A stretch of 36,286 bases of DNA from the NCBI GenBank assembly GCA_002633005.1, contig NMRA01001152.1, forward strand, positions 1 to 36,286. Reading direction: 5' to 3'. The notes under the pieces were generated by a model. The model saw only the letters and a list, made by a program, of their open reading frames with translations. It had not been told where the DNA came from and ran no database searches. The stretch's first letter is position 1, and every line of letters starts with the position of its first letter. Made by a program: the position numbers and the translations under genes. Below, piece after piece: positions 31,801 to 36,277 of this stretch. This stretch comes from Phoronis australis (taxonomy: Eukaryota > Phoronida > Phoronidae).

Positions 31801-32689
31801 CAATCAATGTCGCCATATCAGTTTGATTTGGAGAGCTGATATTCGCTAGAACAATAACACACATGCACATCGTGTACCTGTGATTCTGAAGGAGATTAAA
31901 CAAGAATTCTCAAATAATCAAAGGATTCATCAATCAATAAATCCACCGACGTACCTTCGTGACAAGTAGGTAACTTAAAGCCAGGCTTGCACGCAGTACA
32001 GTTTCCGGTGACCTTGTTGCACGCTTTACCAGCTTTGCACTTTCCACAAGGATGCGCGCATTTCAATCCATAATGTCCGTCAGTGCAATCTAAATATCAT
32101 AGAATGTAGCGGTTGTTGCACAATCACGTTCTAGTTATTGCGTACTTCGTTAAAACCTGAAGTCTCATGGAGTGATTTGTTACTAATATGTTAATTAGAA
32201 GCAATCTCTGACAAAACTGCCATTTTTGAACCACGATCAAGTTGCATAAGGTATATGTATTTGACAGTTTCTGATTGACTACGTATTGACTTCGTCAACG
32301 TTCTTATTTGCTCACCAGAACTGCTGTATAAGGAATCCCAACAGTGTAAATTATCAAATTGGTATAAAGGTAACATCATGGTGTAGTATTCATCATCATT
32401 TGTCTTAATTATGTGTTTGTTTACTACCAAACAAACACTTATATCTGGAAATACAACATATGTTTTGGGTTTTGTTAGGCTTCATTACGTAACACAGAAG
32501 TTTTGTGGGAAATAGGTGCGACTAACGACAGATAAAAGACAGTGATACGTCTCTATGTACGTGTTATGCATACGATGCAGTTGTGCTGAAATACTCACAT
32601 TGACATAAGTGACGTGCTCACTGAAGTTGTCAACGTCATTTGACACTTACCCTGATCACAGTTAGCCCCCTTTTTACCAGCAAAACAAT
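3689..32689 (-). CDS. Receptor-type protein tyrosine phosphatase, EGF-like/6xFN3/TM/tandem PTP (31 exons, 5' incomplete)
   Basis: This gene spans most of the window on the minus strand. I joined 31 exons by their GT/AG sites. Phases agree at all 30 junctions and total 1467 codons plus a TAG stop at 3689-3691. Domains in order: EGF/laminin-like 1-58; six FN3 domains 59-644; membrane-proximal region 645-789; TM about 798-822; juxtamembrane 824-909; PTP D1 about 905-1190; PTP D2 about 1200-1460. D1 keeps WPD (D1069), [10 protein letters not shown] (C1103, R1109) and the Q-loop glutamine (Q1147), so it should hydrolyse phosphotyrosine. D2 lacks several of these and is probably regulatory. The protein should be a type I plasma membrane receptor. 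The start codon and signal peptide are not identified; upstream exons are missing or lie in 32690-36286. The architecture resembles LAR/R2, R3 and R5 receptor PTPs in general but matches no vertebrate class exactly because of the EGF-like module. Confidence 0.95.
4042..4177 (-). CDS. RPTP exon 30: D2, variant P-loop
   Basis: A 136-nt exon, phase 2 to 0 (residues 1398-1443). Joined to the previous exon it gives [15 protein letters not shown]: the C-x5-R cysteine (C1397) and arginine (R1403) are kept, but the loop residues are unlike an active PTP. It continues [20 protein letters not shown], the conserved D2 helix. FIVNL replaces the catalytic Q-loop glutamine by valine. Same length and phases as D1 exon 23. 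Acceptor tttgaag, donor GTAAGC. Confidence 0.94.
4178..5290. other. Intron between D2 exons 29 and 30
   Basis: 1113 bp with no recognisable gene, RNA or repeat. Plus-strand ORFs of 60 to 87 codons occur, without domain features. Confidence 0.7.
5291..5454 (-). CDS. RPTP exon 29: D2, degenerate WPD loop
   Basis: A 164-nt exon, phase 0 to 2 (residues 1344-1398 in part). [20 protein letters not shown] has WPN in place of WPD, so the general acid is absent (N1361). It ends GEHAVVVHC plus two bases of a tryptophan codon. Length and both phases equal those of D1 exon 22. Acceptor gctttcag, donor GTGAGT. Confidence 0.95.
5455..6716. other. Intron between D2 exons 28 and 29
   Basis: 1262 bp with nothing recognised. 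A minus-strand block near 6400-6500 has a good acceptor and reads [12 protein letters not shown], loosely recalling a WPD loop, but the true WPD-equivalent exon is at 5291-5454 (see rejected items). Confidence 0.65.
6717..6851 (-). CDS. RPTP exon 28: D2, QYWP segment
   Basis: A 135-nt exon, phase 0 to 0 (residues 1299-1343). [20 protein letters not shown] has the QYWP motif, with serine where most members have cysteine before PQYWP. It ends [10 protein letters not shown]. Acceptor ttatttcag, donor GTATGC. Confidence 0.93.
7465..7599 (-). CDS. RPTP exon 27: D2, DFWRM segment
   Basis: A 135-nt exon, phase 0 to 0 (residues 1254-1298). [20 protein letters not shown] then [12 protein letters not shown] are the D2 versions of the TQGPLPNT and DFWRM motifs (G replaced by S in TQSP). 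Open reading runs to a TGA just past the GTGAGA donor, but the next exon continues the PTP fold in frame, so the donor at 7465 is chosen. Confidence 0.93.
7828..7889. repeat. (AT)31 microsatellite
   Basis: Sixty-two bases of uninterrupted AT dinucleotide in the intron between D2 exons 26 and 27. Purely visual identification. Likely length-polymorphic. Confidence 0.99.
8222..8298 (-). CDS. RPTP exon 26: D2, DYINA segment
   Basis: A 77-nt exon, phase 1 to 0 (residues 1228-1253), reading [20 protein letters not shown] and NAVFVD. It is the D2 counterpart of the DYINAS strand. Acceptor catttcag, donor GTAAGT. Confidence 0.92.
8451..8550 (-). CDS. RPTP exon 25: D2 entry
   Basis: A 100-nt exon, phase 0 to 1 (residues 1195-1227). 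[20 protein letters not shown] leads to [13 protein letters not shown], the D2 counterpart of the KNRY loop, with aspartate at the tyrosine position. Acceptor cattgtag, donor GTGAGT. Confidence 0.9.
8956..9090 (-). CDS. RPTP exon 24: end of D1 and D1-D2 linker
   Basis: A 135-nt exon, phase 0 to 0 (residues 1150-1194). [20 protein letters not shown] is the final helix of D1 (the EQY-x-F-x-Y motif), then [14 protein letters not shown], the linker to D2. Acceptor acattag, donor GTGAGT. Confidence 0.93.
9601..9690 (+). repeat. Possible degenerate tRNA-derived SINE head
   Basis: The segment has a box A-like stretch near 9605-9622 and, about 35 bp later, GGTCGTGGATTCCAGTC (9656-9672), which resembles a tRNA box B (GGTTCGANTCC) with mismatches, followed by GCGGCCAC. 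This layout is that of an old tRNA-derived SINE. No target duplication or tail seen. Weak call. Confidence 0.3.
9821..10252. mobile_element. MITE with about 55-bp terminal inverted repeats
   Basis: The left end (GGAATTTCAAGTCTGTCAGT from 9824) is the imperfect inverse of the right end (ACTGACAGACTTGGAATTCC to about 10249). The pairing extends inward through the stretch containing GGGTTTTACAC (left) and GTGTAAAATCC (right). The 430-bp element lies in the intron between D1 exons 23 and 24. It has no transposase; the 78-codon plus-strand ORF inside it runs into the right arm and is not considered a gene. Superfamily not assigned. Confidence 0.8.
10253..10571. other. Intron remainder after the MITE
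   Basis: About 320 bp of AT-rich intron with nothing recognised. Confidence 0.7.
10572..10707 (-). CDS. RPTP exon 23: PTP D1, P-loop and Q-loop
   Basis: A 136-nt exon, phase 2 to 0 (residues 1104-1149). With the previous exon it forms [12 protein letters not shown], the catalytic C-x5-R P-loop with C1103 and R1109 intact, then [20 protein letters not shown] with the Q-loop glutamine. D1 should therefore be active. Acceptor cttgcag, donor GTATGT. Confidence 0.97.
10708..11417. other. Intron left of the foldback element
   Basis: About 710 bp. Plus-strand ORFs of 91 and 80 codons (10839-11114, 11128-11370) show no recognisable domain, and I see no splice or promoter support. One ambiguous base lies at 11405. 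Confidence 0.6.
11418..11754. mobile_element. Foldback element (long inverted repeat)
   Basis: Two arms of about 140 bp, 11418 to about 11560 and about 11610-11754, are inverted copies separated by roughly 50 bp. The outer ends TATGACACTCGGGAC and GTCCCGAGTGTCATA are exact inverses, and TGAGCAATTGTTCT and CTTCTGATAGCATT recur inversely near the centre. Transcribed RNA would form a long hairpin. Short ORFs beginning MTLGTR on both strands are simply the two arms read outward-in. It lies in the intron between D1 exons 22 and 23. Confidence 0.88.
12322..12485 (-). CDS. RPTP exon 22: PTP D1, WPD loop
   Basis: A 164-nt exon, phase 0 to 2 (residues 1050-1104 in part). [19 protein letters not shown]-like sequence gives the WPD loop with the general acid D1069, and the exon ends at VPTVVHC plus two bases of the next serine codon. 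The spacing from D1069 to C1103 (34 residues) equals that of PTP1B. Its length equals the corresponding D2 exon. Confidence 0.97.
12715..12834 (-). CDS. RPTP exon 21: PTP D1, CEQYWP segment
   Basis: A 120-nt exon, phase 0 to 0 (residues 1010-1049). [20 protein letters not shown] followed by [19 protein letters not shown] is the C-x-QYWP motif and beta-sheet of classical PTPs. Acceptor ctgtag, donor GTATAT. Confidence 0.95.
13514..13611 (-). CDS. RPTP exon 20: PTP D1, DFWRM segment
   Basis: A 98-nt exon, phase 1 to 0 (residues 977-1009). [20 protein letters not shown] and [12 protein letters not shown] are standard PTP motifs (DFWRM-W and the IVMLT strand). Acceptor ttattgcag, donor GTAAGC. 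Confidence 0.97.
14222..14335 (-). CDS. RPTP exon 19: PTP D1, SDYINAS segment
   Basis: A 114-nt exon, phase 1 to 1 (residues 939-976). It contains [12 protein letters not shown] and [20 protein letters not shown], the highly conserved DYINAS core strand of all classical PTPs. It ends FIATIG, where most family members have AT(Q)GP. Acceptor ttcgtag, donor GTAAGG. Confidence 0.97.
14843..15761. mobile_element. Non-autonomous DNA transposon with hAT-like ends, copy 1
   Basis: The left end CAGTGGCGGATCTATGATAT is followed by a G-rich run. The right end, read inverted, is CAGCATAGGCGGATTAAGGG. Ends of the CAG..GGCGGAT..GGGG type are known from some hAT elements (family knowledge). No convincing 8-bp target duplication was found. 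Its core, 14973 to about 15548, is shared with a second copy at 19479-20060 in the same orientation. It contains a tRNA-like segment. No transposase ORF; the 119-codon ORF at 14943 is repeat sequence. It sits in the intron between D1 exons 18 and 19 and includes an ambiguous base at 15637. Confidence 0.65.
15099..15151 (-). repeat. tRNA-like Pol III promoter segment in repeat copy 1
   Basis: On the minus strand TGGTGTAGTGGT (15151-15140) matches the tRNA box A consensus and, 30 bases later, GAGTTCGAGTC (15109-15099) matches box B. The spacing is that of a tRNA D-loop to T-loop. It is an embedded tRNA-derived SINE head, not a functional tRNA: no acceptor stem is apparent. Confidence 0.7.
15847..15934 (-). 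CDS. RPTP exon 18: PTP D1 entry, KNR loop
   Basis: An 88-nt exon, phase 0 to 1 (residues 910-938). [17 protein letters not shown] precedes [11 protein letters not shown], the phosphotyrosine-recognition (KNRY) loop, here with phenylalanine instead of tyrosine. It continues into the next exon as YDKNRVVL. Acceptor attttacag, donor GTAATT. Confidence 0.92.
16585..16775 (-). CDS. RPTP exon 17: juxtamembrane segment and wedge helix
   Basis: A 191-nt exon, phase 1 to 0 (residues 846-909). The first half has [13 protein letters not shown] and [12 protein letters not shown], with two tyrosines in contexts that could be phosphorylated and bind SH2 domains. The second half, [16 protein letters not shown], matches the helix-turn-helix 'wedge' that precedes RPTP D1 (PI-x-x-x-DL pattern). 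The open reading extends upstream of 16775 but only this acceptor keeps frame. It is followed by EYE, the RPTP D1 entry. Confidence 0.93.
16776..18546. other. Largest juxtamembrane intron
   Basis: 1771 bp between exons 16 and 17 with no recognised repeat or gene. An 83-codon plus-strand ORF at 17859-18110 has no features I can name. Confidence 0.65.
18547..18611 (-). CDS. RPTP exon 16: basic stop-transfer and juxtamembrane start
   Basis: A 65-nt exon, phase 2 to 1 (residues 824-845). It encodes [20 protein letters not shown]. The cluster of arginines and lysines directly after the transmembrane helix sets the cytoplasmic side. Acceptor gttctcag, donor GTGAGC. Confidence 0.85.
19022..19124 (-). 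CDS. RPTP exon 15: transmembrane helix
   Basis: A 103-nt exon, phase 1 to 2 (residues 790-823). After ARNYKQEK comes a hydrophobic run, [20 protein letters not shown] then LVLVYL, of about 25 residues, with a GGAGGG stretch that could allow close helix packing. It ends at the first residue of a basic stop-transfer sequence. Acceptor atttcag, donor GTAAGA. Confidence 0.93.
19291..19403. repeat. Palindromic and direct GGTCGCA repeat
   Basis: CAGGTCGCATTTGCGACCTG (19291-19310) is a 9-bp-arm perfect palindrome with a TT centre. A unit TGCGACCTGAAATTTGGAAA..TGCGAGCTGAC begins at 19302 and is repeated about 61 bp later (TGCGACCTGGAATTTCC.., from 19363). It lies in the intron between exons 14 and 15 just left of the second repeat copy. 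Confidence 0.8.
19479..20060. mobile_element. Related repeat copy 2, truncated at its left side
   Basis: It aligns by eye to 14973-15548 over its length (shared runs such as AAATCAAGCATTTTCCT, TGAAGTATTAT, ACCACTACACCACCACGA, CCAAAAGACCAAATCCGTT). The right end, inverted, reads AAGCGGATTTAGGGGGAGGG, like the ends of copy 1. The left terminal 130 bp of copy 1 is absent here. The 126-codon ORF in it is repeat sequence. It lies in the intron just downstream of the transmembrane exon's 5' neighbour. Confidence 0.8.
19611..19663 (-). repeat. tRNA-like segment in repeat copy 2
   Basis: Minus-strand box A TGGTGTAGTGGT (19663-19652) is identical to copy 1; box B is ACTTCGAGTC (19620-19611), one change from copy 1. 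Conservation of both boxes between two otherwise diverged copies supports the tRNA-derived reading. Confidence 0.65.
20160..20223 (-). CDS. RPTP exon 14: membrane-proximal region, part 3
   Basis: A 64-nt exon, phase 0 to 1 (residues 769-789), reading [20 protein letters not shown]. It bridges the membrane-proximal region and the transmembrane exon. Acceptor ttgcttcag, donor GTAATT. It is supported mainly by phase consistency with both neighbours. Confidence 0.75.
20389..20650 (-). CDS. RPTP exon 13: membrane-proximal region, part 2
   Basis: A 262-nt exon, phase 2 to 0 (residues 681-768). [18 protein letters not shown] and [16 protein letters not shown] match the style of the domain that lies between the last FN3 and the membrane in several RPTP classes (a Y-x-V-V-V strand, then a short exposed loop, then a second strand). 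Acceptor aaacag, donor GTGAGT. Confidence 0.88.
21081..21189 (-). CDS. RPTP exon 12: membrane-proximal region, part 1
   Basis: A 109-nt exon, phase 1 to 2 (residues 645-680). It is a low-complexity stretch rich in acidic and threonine residues ([20 protein letters not shown]) without FN3 features, like the linker after the last FN3 of many RPTPs. Acceptor catttcag, donor GTAACT. Confidence 0.8.
22090..22264 (-). CDS. RPTP exon 11: FN3 domain 6, C-terminal half
   Basis: A 175-nt exon, phase 0 to 1 (residues 587-644). [20 protein letters not shown] is a textbook FN3 E-F region (the L-x-P-x-T-x-Y motif), followed by [12 protein letters not shown] (G-strand entry). Acceptor tttcctag, donor GTATGT. 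Confidence 0.92.
22611..22680. repeat. Tandem repeat, 27-28 bp unit, about 2.5 copies
   Basis: Units start at 22611 (TTAGTCAGACGCCAATGTGG), 22639 (TAGCCACACGCCCATATGGT) and 22666 (TAGCCAGACTTCCAA). Intronic, between exons 10 and 11. Confidence 0.75.
22681..24107. other. Intron between FN3-6 halves
   Basis: Apart from the tandem repeat at its left part, this 1.4-kb stretch shows no recognised feature. An 81-codon plus-strand ORF at 23232-23477 has no domain that I recognise. Confidence 0.65.
24108..24214 (-). CDS. RPTP exon 10: FN3 domain 6, N-terminal half
   Basis: A 107-nt exon, phase 1 to 0 (residues 551-586). It encodes [20 protein letters not shown] followed by [16 protein letters not shown], the A to C strands of an FN3 domain. 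Acceptor tacttccag, donor GTACGT. The rest of the domain follows after a 1.84-kb intron. Confidence 0.88.
24782..25031. mobile_element. 250-bp MITE with GGGGCCCGTTCC ends
   Basis: The left end GGGGCCCGTTCCAAGAAACT (24782) is the inverse of the right end, which reads outward-in GGGGCCCGTTCCAACAAAAC. The inverted pairing continues through GACTTAAGT / ACCTAAGTC, and AGATTTGTCTTA occurs in both halves. There is no coding capacity. Target duplication is unclear (flanks CCA and AGT). It lies in the intron between exons 9 and 10. Confidence 0.88.
25032..25639. other. Intron remainder right of the MITE
   Basis: About 600 bp without recognised features. Confidence 0.65.
25640..25706 (-). CDS. RPTP exon 9: FN3 domain 5, C-terminal part
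   Basis: A 67-nt exon, phase 0 to 1 (residues 529-550), reading [20 protein letters not shown]. It completes the F and G strands of FN3-5 and contains WGSWS (536-540), a near match to the WSEWS of the previous domain. Acceptor tttccag, donor GTGAGA. Confidence 0.87.
26479..26696 (-). CDS. RPTP exon 8: FN3 domain 5, N-terminal part
   Basis: A 218-nt exon, phase 1 to 0 (residues 456-528). It starts [12 protein letters not shown] and continues [21 protein letters not shown], a clear FN3 B-C region. It ends in HIYEFQ, the beginning of the F strand. Extra cysteines ([14 protein letters not shown]) suggest an intradomain disulphide not standard for FN3. Confidence 0.9.
27391..27693 (-). CDS. RPTP exon 7: fibronectin type III domain 4 with a WSEWS motif
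   Basis: A 303-nt phase 1-1 exon (residues 355-455). It is a complete FN3 domain: [27 protein letters not shown], and [11 protein letters not shown]. Near the G strand it carries the exact pentapeptide WSEWS (residues 444-448, bases 27413-27427), the signature seen in class I cytokine receptor FN3 domains. Acceptor tttcag, donor GTAAGA. Confidence 0.93.
27994..28302 (-). CDS. RPTP exon 6: fibronectin type III domain 3
   Basis: A 309-nt phase 1-1 exon with one complete FN3 domain (residues 252-354). Recognisable elements are [15 protein letters not shown] (B strand and BC loop), [10 protein letters not shown] (C strand) and [16 protein letters not shown] (E-F region). A CAG repeat at the acceptor could allow a one-codon NAGNAG-type alternative start. 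Confidence 0.92.
28303..29582. other. Intron between FN3-2 and FN3-3
   Basis: 1280 bp. A GC-richer block at about 28720-28930 is open in two minus-strand frames (one reads [20 protein letters not shown]), but neither has splice sites in a phase that fits the gene nor a domain I recognise. It may be transposon debris. Confidence 0.5.
29583..29802 (-). CDS. RPTP exon 5: FN3 domain 2, C-terminal half
   Basis: A 220-nt exon, phase 0 to 1 (residues 179-251). The strands [10 protein letters not shown] and [13 protein letters not shown] complete the domain. Several N-x-S/T sites (NGS, NRT, NIS, NTT) indicate an extracellular position. Open reading continues past the GTGAGT donor for about 25 codons, but only splicing at 29583 keeps frame with the next FN3. 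Confidence 0.85.
30563..30624 (-). CDS. RPTP exon 4: FN3 domain 2, N-terminal half
   Basis: A 62-nt exon, phase 1 to 0 (residues 158-178), with acceptor ctttcag and donor GTAAGT. It encodes the A and B strands of an FN3 domain, ending in SSVLVSWN with the core tryptophan. The domain continues in the next exon, so FN3-2 is split by a phase-0 intron just after the B strand. Confidence 0.85.
31317..31613 (-). CDS. RPTP exon 3: fibronectin type III domain 1
   Basis: A 297-nt phase 1-1 exon holding a whole FN3 domain (residues 59-157). The B-strand tryptophan lies in [11 protein letters not shown], the C-strand is KYIVMYRVS, and the F-strand is [11 protein letters not shown], where YRVRI fits the conserved tyrosine-containing F strand. 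Flanked by a tttctag acceptor and a GTAATT donor. Confidence 0.9.
31955..32089 (-). CDS. RPTP exon 2: laminin/MEGF-type EGF repeat
   Basis: A 135-nt exon, phase 1 to 1 (residues 14-58). It encodes eight cysteines with the pattern [18 protein letters not shown], then [14 protein letters not shown], typical of laminin-type or MEGF/SCARF-type EGF repeats. It immediately precedes the first FN3 domain. The symmetric phase makes it a shufflable module. Confidence 0.88.
32651..32689 (-). CDS. RPTP exon 1 of those visible: EGF-like fragment
   Basis: A 39-nt exon, phase 1 to 1, between a tctag acceptor and a GTAAGTG donor. With a G from the preceding exon it reads [13 protein letters not shown]. The C-x(9)-C spacing and GxxGxxC pattern are those of the end of an EGF/laminin-EGF module. 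It joins in frame to the next cysteine-rich exon. The preceding exon was not found with confidence. Confidence 0.75.
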
Positions 32690-33717
32690 CTAGAATGAAA
32701 TGTAACGTAATTTATATCATGAATGTCAACAGTCATTTTAAAACAATTCCACAAAAAACGACAATGGAATGCAGGTGAAAACAGGTGAAAATTACTTCAT
32801 CCTGAAATTCGAGTCATCATGTGCCAACATTTGAAAATTGTTTACCTGTTTGTATTGAATAAAGCATGTACGTCTAGGCTGCAGCAAGGTGTAAATTCCT
32901 TAAAGAGATTGGTTCACAGCTATTTAGTTGTAGTTAATATGTATACACATGTGCTGACTGTTAATAAAGTTTGCTTATGAACCACATTTCTTTTTATTTC
33001 ATATCCCATATTCTTCTATTATTCGTTTAAAACACGCTCCCACTTCCCACAAAATTTTGAGAACAGAAAATTTTGAACTTCGGCTATCTTCGGAAACACG
33101 TCACACCAGGAACACATCAGGAATTCCTGACCCGATCGCTGCCAAGTCTGTCCACTGTTGGCTGGGACTATCTGGCACAAATGGGAGTCTTTGTGTTTGT
33201 TAGAATCGGTTTATTATGCAGCGTTTGCCCATTTATTCTCTGAAATGTGACACATATGCACATGGTCTTGTCATAAACATTTTACAGTTAGTAGGGACGT
33301 GACCTGATCATTGCAGAGTCAGCTTGACTGAGTCCACAGTATCCATTGTTGTGTCCCAAGAGGAGTACTTTTTTCAAATGTAGACGGATTTTTAGATTTA
33401 AACTGGAGTAAATATTTGAACAAGAATGCCTGACCGTTGTGTATATAGTTGGAGGCTGTGGCAATACGCCAAGGGCTGGGAGTATCTTGGTACAATTTCC
33501 CACTGATCCAAGACTGCGTCGCAAGTGAGAATACTTTGCGAAGTCCACGAGTGGAGCGTCGCCGTATTCGGTTGTATGTACGGAACATATTTCTATGGAC
33601 TGCTTCTAGAACGACAGCCTGTGATCCGAGTATGGTTGTAAACCAGGATGAGTGAACTTTTAGAGAGTATTCGAAACGGTACATGTACATGCCGTCGCTT
33701 TCCAGAAGCAAGTTTAC
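32690..33717. other. Region upstream of the first confident RPTP exon
   Basis: No confident exon. The GC-richer block 33288-33717 is open in two minus-strand frames (131 and about 105 codons), and another minus-strand block near 33030-33220 encodes 60 open codons with several cysteines. None shows a recognisable domain. The missing 5' exons of the phosphatase gene could be here. Confidence 0.45.
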
Positions 33718-33763
33718 CTGGAGCTAGTATTAGCAACCTAACATTCAAAACGGCGGATAGCAT
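33718..33763 (-). CDS. Weak candidate first coding exon of the RPTP gene
   Basis: The only ATG after an in-frame stop opens MLSAVLNVRLLILAP and then one base before a CCAG/GTAAAC donor. The hydrophobic LLILA run could be a short signal peptide, and the exon ends in phase 1, which is the phase needed to join exon 32651-32689. No promoter or cleavage site is clear. Intervening exons may exist. Speculative. Confidence 0.2.
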
Positions 33764-35028
33764 CGACGGACACTGTCGGACAGGATTAGTGCTAGAAGTA
33801 ACCAGTAGATTGCTTTTCTTTTGGAATTACTGTTTATGCAACATACCGGTAAGTGTATGTGGATGTGCTGAATAGCTTGATGCTCGTTACCTGTCGTTGC
33901 AATCCATTGAATTTTAGCCTAGTCGATCGCTAGCTGGACTAAATGAACAGTAAGAGTAGGGCTGTCCAACCGATTTGCAAAAATACTTCATATTCGGAAA
34001 GATAATGCATCCCACTCAATAAAAACTGAAAATTTATCAAAATCGGGTTAAGCAGTGCACATTTATTGCATTTTTTTTGGTGGCGAAATTTGGGTCATTT
34101 GTTTGGATCTGGTTGGCCATCTTGGACAACAGCGGCATAAGTTACGAGTTTAAAACCGTGCATAATTTATTTTCACCAATAATTTAGGATGAAATTTAGT
34201 GATAAAGATCTATACCTACTATTCTGAGCGATTCAATAGCTTTTATTGGATTTCAGCCAAGCAGATGTTACTTATTAAGTGATAAAAATGCTCACAATTC
34301 CCGTTAGACTCATTTCCGGCGGCACCGACAACATGGCGACTTCTGCTGAACTGAAGGTCACGTTCAATCGGCTATTTTGTACTTGGTGAAGTTTTAACTT
34401 TGATACATTTTGATGAAAGCTATTACAAAAAAGTAACTTAGCACAATGTTTATGTTTTTGTGCAAAAAAATATAAGGAATATTCTAATTATTGCAGTGTG
34501 AATATCTCATTCAGTTGACCATACACGTATGAATCGTTCTTTCAATACATGCGTTGTAACTTTTTGCTTTCCGAATCCAAGATATCAAGTCCCAAAATGT
34601 AAAGGCTCTTAATTAGAGTAATCGGCCTCCAATCCTTTTTCCATGCAACTTCTTATTTTTTCAAATCATGCTTGTCGAATTCTAATGTAAGGAAATACCT
34701 GGTCGCCATGGTAATAGTTAGGCATATCCACTTTCATCTCATGTAAATTTGTCTTGCTGTTGGATAACATTTGTAATGCTTAAATGCTCTAAAATAATGT
34801 GCATTCTAAGTTACTTATTTTGGTAAAAGATTAGATCATTTTGACTCACACATAAACTTTACTGTACTGAGATTGTGACTTACGTACAGTAGCAGTAACC
34901 TTCAACTACCTTGAAAATCTTTCACTGTCGAAACCAAATATATAATTCCGACTGAAAGCACTTGATTTTAATTCGAACTGTGGATTAAATCATAATCGTC
35001 CTCTGATTCGTGCTTTGATTTCTATTAC
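33764..35028. other. Intergenic space between two minus-strand genes
   Basis: About 1.3 kb, AT-rich, with no recognised gene. It would hold the promoter and 5' UTR of the phosphatase gene and the 3' UTR of the upstream gene. A short ATG reading MATSAELK at 34333 on the plus strand has a good start context but stops after 18 codons. Confidence 0.45.
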
Positions 35029-35214
35029 TCAGTGACCAAAGCATGATAGAATTAACTTGCCGTAATGAACGGCTAAAATAATATGTTCACTGGCATCTTC
35101 AGGTAATATTTCTTGATGCCTTCGGTTTATTATTATTTCAGTATGAGGCACAACATGCTGTAATTTCTCGTTGTAAAATTTGTGCACTGTCGGGTTGCTC
35201 AAATCGTTGGACAC
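35029..35214 (-). CDS. Terminal exon of an unrecognised upstream gene
   Basis: A clean acceptor (cttatttcag) opens a phase-0 frame of 61 codons ending in TGA at 35029-35031. It reads VSNDLSNPTVHKFYNEKLQH and further PEDASEHIILAVHYGKLILS. The composition is protein-like (no low complexity), but I cannot assign a family. There is no usable donor before the stop, so it cannot be a 5' exon of the phosphatase gene. If real, it marks the 3' end of a neighbouring minus-strand gene. Confidence 0.4.
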   Translation of the reverse strand: MSNDLSNPTVHKFYNEKLQHVVPHTEIIINRRHQEILPEDASEHIILAVHYGKLILSCFGH

Positions 35215-36174
35215 CTGAAATAAGAACAGTTCGTCTAGACTTTCGAATTATCAATTGTAGCAACATAATCAACACCCAGATGGCTGCAGTAACTGATTGA
35301 ACAAAACTGCGCAGCCTTGTTACATAGATGGTTCTGCCCCCTCCCGCCAGTGAAAATGGCCGAAAACGGCAGGAGTAGAAAAACTATGCGAACTTTTCAA
35401 ACAAACAGTTTGGTAGTGTTTTCAGCGAAGAACGGAGGGATAGGAACGTACTCCCCCTTGCGACCCAGAAGGTTGAAAAGACTAGTGTCAGTGATGAAGG
35501 TGAAGAATATACAACAGTACATGAAGGTTGGTAGAATTTGGGTGAAGACTACGATGTTACATACAGTGTAATAAATGAACATCGGCACTGCCATACAGTA
35601 AGTGAGTTGTAGTGCCGCCGATATGTCGGAGATTTAGTAACCTGTGTACAGTATTTACACAAGCATCTTTCTAACGTTGCGGAGCAGGTTATTCCCACTG
35701 TGATTATTGCAAAGGTCTGTGCAGACTGACCCACCTTGATGGTCACCACAATTTGGGTAACTCCACAATTGCCGTGACAAAAATTACGACAGTTGTACTT
35801 TACTCAATCTGTCGAAATTTGAAGTTTGCGACCATTTGTAAGCCTGTTTCAGTTTGTGGTCCTTCAGAGAACTTAATTGCAGTCACGCGAATAAGAACGG
35901 GGCTAAACAGAACCACTTCTCGCCGTAGAAAGGGCAATAGGTTCCATTTTTTTCAAATAAACCTACTGTAGAATTTGTCAAAACCCCTACAGTTGGTTGA
36001 AGTGATCTTGTTGGTGGGTAAAGACCAACGGGTATTACTTTGCCAAATATTTTACGATACATGTAGGTGAATATCTTATAACCTTAAAGGAGCATGCCAC
36101 CCAAAAAACAACCTAATTTGTATCAATTTAAATCGAGTAGTTCTACTCCATAACGACACGTACGGTTGCGTTAC
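35215..36174. other. Probable intron or flank of the upstream gene
   Basis: 960 bp with ORFs of 65 to 84 codons on both strands overlapping each other. A minus-strand stretch at about 35650-35770 reads CGDHQGGSVCTDLCNNHSGN and could be an exon, but I found no convincing splice pair. Confidence 0.35.
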
Positions 36175-36277
36175 CTGACACCTGACGGCAGACGGAGGTG
36201 TTGAAATTATCCAATGACGTCATCGGTTTCACACGCAGTCTGTTCAGCAGTTCACAACACGGGTTACTGGTGTCAGC
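36175..36277 (-). CDS. Possible internal exon of the upstream gene, at the window edge
   Basis: A frame free of stops runs from just after a TAA at 36278-36280 to a TCAG/GTAACG donor and reads NPCCELLNRLRVKPMTSLDN. The pattern of leucines vaguely recalls a death-fold helix but this is not a firm assignment. The phase at the GTAACG donor does not fit the phase-0 exon at 35029-35214; the earlier GTGTCA site (before 36182) would. Low confidence. Confidence 0.25.

Noticed and set aside
32599-32620. 22-nt microexon flanked by acttcag and GTGAGT
   Set aside because: Its length is not a multiple of three, so inclusion between the two EGF exons would break the reading frame.
34333-34389. Plus-strand start reading MATSAELK in good context
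   Set aside because: It stops after 18 codons and the GTCACG that follows is a poor donor; no continuation found.
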